A stretch of 64,000 bases of DNA from JAJTFW01 sp046330075 (GTDB lineage Bacteria > Bacteroidota > Bacteroidia > AKYH767-A > OLB10). Within the stretch, counting starts at the first letter, position 1; each line of letters starts with the position of its first letter. Of the stretch, positions 61,230-64,000 are shown one piece after another. The stretch is taken from assembly GCA_046330075.1 (NCBI GenBank), contig JAXLTL010000007.1, positions 130,562-194,561 on the forward strand. The letters run 5' to 3'. Under the pieces are notes generated by a model. It did no database searches. It worked only from the letters and a program-made list of their open reading frames with translations, and was not told the DNA's origin. Position numbers and translations under genes: made by a program.

Positions 61230-63086
61230 ATGCGTAAATATTTACTCATACTGATGCTCGCATTCTCTTGTAAAGTGAACGCACAGGGGTTTGGTCCTTC
61301 GGCTGCCAATTGGCACACTCCGGCAGGAGGCCAGTATTCTATTACCGGACAACTTCTTGGCTATAATGTTTTCGATTTTAGTAATTGTCCGTTGCCGAAT
61401 TCACAAAACTGGCAGATGATGGATATAGATGGTGATGCACGCCCCGACCTTGTGGTGTTTTCAGCCTTTAGTGCATTTGTGAGCGATCATGTACAGTTTG
61501 GTGCAGGTAGTGCAAATCCATATTGGAAAGTGTATTTCAATACCGGCTCCGGTATTGCAACGAACGCAGTTAATTGGCATACTCCGGTTGGCGGGAAATA
61601 TGCATACCCGATGTTGAAACTTGGTTATAATGCGGGAAGCTTTAATGAAGCCTCAATAGATAGTTCAGAGAACTGGACATTGATCGATATGAACGGCGAC
61701 GCAAAACCCGATCTGGTGGTGACTTCCCGGTATAAGTCACCTGTCAACTATGGCGTACAGTTTGGTCTCGGCAGCGCTCCTTACTGGAAAGTATATCTTA
61801 ACACCGGCTCCGGCTTTTCGACATCAGCTATACAATGGCCTACACCGAATGGAGTTTTTTTAGATTCGTGGGGAGTCAATTGTGGATTGTTCTATAGTAA
61901 CAACTATTTTGCGTTCCAGGACAGTGTACAAATCTGGCATCTGTCGGATATAAATGGCGATGCAATGCCTGATCTTGTTTTTCCTTCAGAATATAATCTG
62001 GCGTCGTCGGGGGTCTACCAGTATGGTGTCGGTCAGTCTCCGCATTGGAAGGTATATCTCAATACCGGTACGGGGTTTTCCTCAGCGGTCACCAATTGGA
62101 CCACTCCCGTCGGTGGTTATTATTCAGCTCCAGGGGTTAATCATGGATTTATGGAGTTATTTAACTACATGACGAATATGGACAGTGCACAGGTATGGAG
62201 TACCAGAGATATGAACGGAGATAATAAACCAGATCTGGTCATAACGTCAGAATACCTCTTTGCTAACAATGGATTAATGCAATTCGGATCACCCACTGCT
62301 CCTTACTGGAAAATTTTCCTGAATACAGATACGGGGTTTGCTTCCACACCGGTCATCTGGTCAACACCATCCGGTGGAAATCAATTTGGGTATTTTGATC
62401 TTCGTTTTAATATATTACAAGCACCCGGTACAGAAAACTGGGATGTGGAAGATCTGAATGGTGATAATAAACCCGATCTGGTGATTCTGGCCGATTTTCA
62501 AGCTTCAAGCGGATTTAACCAACAGTTTAATGCAGGCACGTCACCGTATTGGAAGGTGCATCTGAACAATGGAAACGGTTTTTCCGGATCTCCTGTCAAT
62601 TGGTCCACGCCGGTTGGCGGAGAGATATCGGTTTCCGGAGCAAATATTGGATATTGTGTATTGAAGCAATCTTATGCGCATATAAATAACTCACAAAACT
62701 GGAATCTGAAAGATATGGACGGCGACCATATTCCTGATCTTGTTGTTACGTCAGTTTACCTGAATTCCTATGGCGATGCGCGGCAATTTTTCGCGGGAAC
62801 GATTCCCTACTGGAAAGTGTATCCCAACAGCGGATATACCGGACTTTCAGATTCGCCTGTGCTTCATCCAATGCGCGTATATCCCAATCCGTTTGCGGAG
62901 AATATATTTATCGACACCAAATTATCCGGCGATCTGTTCATTTATACGATCACCGGCGAAGTTGTATATCAGCAAACCTGGACACACACTTCTTCTTCTG
63001 TCGACCTTTCGACACTTCCGCAAGGCGTGTACGTCATGAAGTTGATCGGCGAGCGGGAAATAGAAACTGCACGTATTGTAAAGTGA
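61230..63086 (+). CDS. T9SS cargo protein with six FG-GAP-like repeats, paralogue 2
   Basis: A 618-residue secreted protein. ATG 61230 (MRKYLLILMLAFSCKVNAQ) gives a clean signal peptide; the open frame farther upstream runs through the intergenic repeat and is not coding. Six DxNGDxxPDL loops occur, each paired with PYWKVYLN and TPxGG motifs as in paralogue 1. The repeats have diverged, but the C-terminal sorting domain and about 40 bases after the stop are almost identical to paralogue 1. Confidence 0.88.
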   Translation: MRKYLLILMLAFSCKVNAQGFGPSAANWHTPAGGQYSITGQLLGYNVFDFSNCPLPNSQNWQMMDIDGDARPDLVVFSAFSAFVSDHVQFGAGSANPYWKVYFNTGSGIATNAVNWHTPVGGKYAYPMLKLGYNAGSFNEASIDSSENWTLIDMNGDAKPDLVVTSRYKSPVNYGVQFGLGSAPYWKVYLNTGSGFSTSAIQWPTPNGVFLDSWGVNCGLFYSNNYFAFQDSVQIWHLSDINGDAMPDLVFPSEYNLASSGVYQYGVGQSPHWKVYLNTGTGFSSAVTNWTTPVGGYYSAPGVNHGFMELFNYMTNMDSAQVWSTRDMNGDNKPDLVITSEYLFANNGLMQFGSPTAPYWKIFLNTDTGFASTPVIWSTPSGGNQFGYFDLRFNILQAPGTENWDVEDLNGDNKPDLVILADFQASSGFNQQFNAGTSPYWKVHLNNGNGFSGSPVNWSTPVGGEISVSGANIGYCVLKQSYAHINNSQNWNLKDMDGDHIPDLVVTSVYLNSYGDARQFFAGTIPYWKVYPNSGYTGLSDSPVLHPMRVYPNPFAENIFIDTKLSGDLFIYTITGEVVYQQTWTHTSSSVDLSTLPQGVYVMKLIGEREIETARIVK

Positions 63087-63622
63087 ATTCGTCCTTGGTG
63101 GATGAACACGGAATCAGGCCGCAGATTTGTTATGCATGTGATGATTAGTTATGATAAACTCAAATCATAATAAATCTTAATCATCAGTGCCATCAGCGGC
63201 TAAATGGTCCTCCATCTGCCAGGAAGGAACGCGGATGACGCAGATCGCAACGGAGGAACGCGGATTTTAGCCGCAGATTTGTTATGCATGTTCTGATAAA
63301 CTCAGATCATAATAAATCTTAATCATCAGTGTCATCAGCGGCTAAGAATGGAACGCGGATTCGCCTTCGGCTAACGCTGATTGAGCGGATGATCGCGGAT
63401 AAAATTTGTCTGCGTGCTGCAATTATCTTCGCATGTCCGGTCCCGGCTGGCCACTACTTTTGTAACTCTGTATCTCTGCAACCCCGAGGCTGCGCTCGGG
63501 GCGCAAGCGCTCTGTATCTCTTCCACCCTTGCACCTCTTCCCTTCTTGCTCATCTTCTTCCCTCTCAGTAACATTTATCACCGTTTCCAGCTTTTACACT
63601 ATCTACTTTTGATTCGCCATAA
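63087..63622. repeat. dispersed intergenic repeat, copy 3 plus partial copy
   Basis: About 540 bases without a credible gene. The start matches the region after paralogue 1. A partial copy of the dispersed repeat lies at about 63180-63290 and a fuller one at 63327-63560. Here the 18-bp palindrome has decayed, but a second hairpin, CCCCGAG-gctgcg-CTCGGGG (63482-63501), is perfect (one mismatch in copy 1). Confidence 0.6.
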
Positions 63623-63634
63623 ATGGCTGTTGTC

Positions 63635-64000
63635 ATGATTAGAAAATACTTCTCCATCGTATCGCTGGTTCTATTGAGTAGCTTCACCTTCGCGCAGAAT
63701 GCACCGTTTAGTGTTTATCTCGAACCGGTAACCGTGCCGGGTGTAGGTGGACTTCAGGCTTTTGCCTTCGGACAGGATAACGGCAAATGGCTGATTGTGG
63801 GTGGTCGCCTCGATGGTCTGCATCGTCGTCAACCTTTTGCATCATTTGATGTGGCCGGAAACAATAACCAGCTATTGGTGGTAGAACCCGTAACGCAGCA
63901 ATCGTGGAGTATGCCACTCACTTCGTTGTCGGTGCCACTGCAAGAGCAATTGAGCTCTACCAACATGGAATTTCACCAGGAAGGGAATTATCTCTACATT
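63635..64000 (+). CDS. secreted protein, N-terminal part (runs off window)
   Basis: An open frame from ATG 63635 (or ATG 63623 in frame) to the window edge, at least 122 codons. It opens with a signal peptide (MIRKYFSIVSLVLLSSFTFAQ). The following VGGLQAFAFGQDNGKWLIVG and GRLDGLHRRQPFASF resemble the first blade of kelch-type propeller proteins, which often carry a T9SS signal in this phylum. It follows the two FG-GAP paralogues on the same strand. The end is not in the window, so the C-terminal sorting domain cannot be confirmed. Confidence 0.7.
   Translation, partial: MIRKYFSIVSLVLLSSFTFAQNAPFSVYLEPVTVPGVGGLQAFAFGQDNGKWLIVGGRLDGLHRRQPFASFDVAGNNNQLLVVEPVTQQSWSMPLTSLSVPLQEQLSSTNMEFHQEGNYLYI

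Overview
The window reads as a chromosomal fragment of a Bacteroidota bacterium, most likely a non-gut gliding or environmental lineage near Flavobacteriales/Chitinophagales. The evidence is type IX secretion (T9SS) C-terminal sorting domains on several secreted proteins, a PorP/SprF-type outer-membrane protein, Bacteroidota-style promoter boxes (TAnnTTTG), DUF4292 and DUF1972 proteins, and many lipoproteins with a SC/GC lipobox. No tRNA, rRNA, CRISPR array or intact transposase was seen.

Region 1 (1-27.6 kb) is an exopolysaccharide/O-antigen locus of the Wzx/Wzy type on both strands. The + strand carries glycosyltransferases (489, 7047, 8305, 9822), a Wzy-like polymerase/ligase (1594), a phosphotransferase-fold protein and a thymidylate-kinase-like protein as a coupled pair (2867, 4228), a methyltransferase-like protein (5557), a hexapeptide acetyltransferase (6312) and a WecA-type priming transferase (16050). 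The - strand carries the export apparatus: Wza-like lipoprotein, Wzc-like chain-length/BY-kinase protein and Wzx-like flippase (27623 to 23296). Inside the locus sits a translationally coupled T9SS surface pair: an NHL-propeller/Ig-like protein with a gliding-motility-type C-terminus, then a PorP/SprF-OmpA fusion. Housekeeping genes (M28 peptidase, rpiB, flavin reductase, GNAT protein, secreted cyclophilin) lie between the two halves.

Region 2 (28-39.2 kb) has two tandem paralogous T9SS cargo genes, then dut, a sugar nucleotidyltransferase, a TPR lipoprotein, a DUF4292 lipoprotein, an EnvC-like protein, an orphan NarL-type response regulator and a UvrD-family helicase with an embedded nuclease-like segment and a C-terminal zinc ribbon.

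Region 3 (39.5-58.6 kb), visibly richer in A+T, is a defence island on one strand: hsdM, a small unknown gene, a 1502-residue RecQ-like helicase with an N-terminal nuclease-like segment, a coiled-coil tail-anchored membrane protein, hsdS, an AlbA_2-type ATPase, hsdR (preceded by an 11-bp repeat array), mcrB, mcrC and a PD-(D/E)XK-like protein. The three extra genes lie inside the hsd gene order and are tightly packed with it, so they may form one system. I do not recognise this exact combination as a named system.

Region 4 (58.6-64 kb) holds two paralogous FG-GAP-like T9SS cargo proteins with nearly identical 3' ends, a truncated third secreted protein, and copies of a dispersed palindromic intergenic repeat that also occurs near 36.7 kb.
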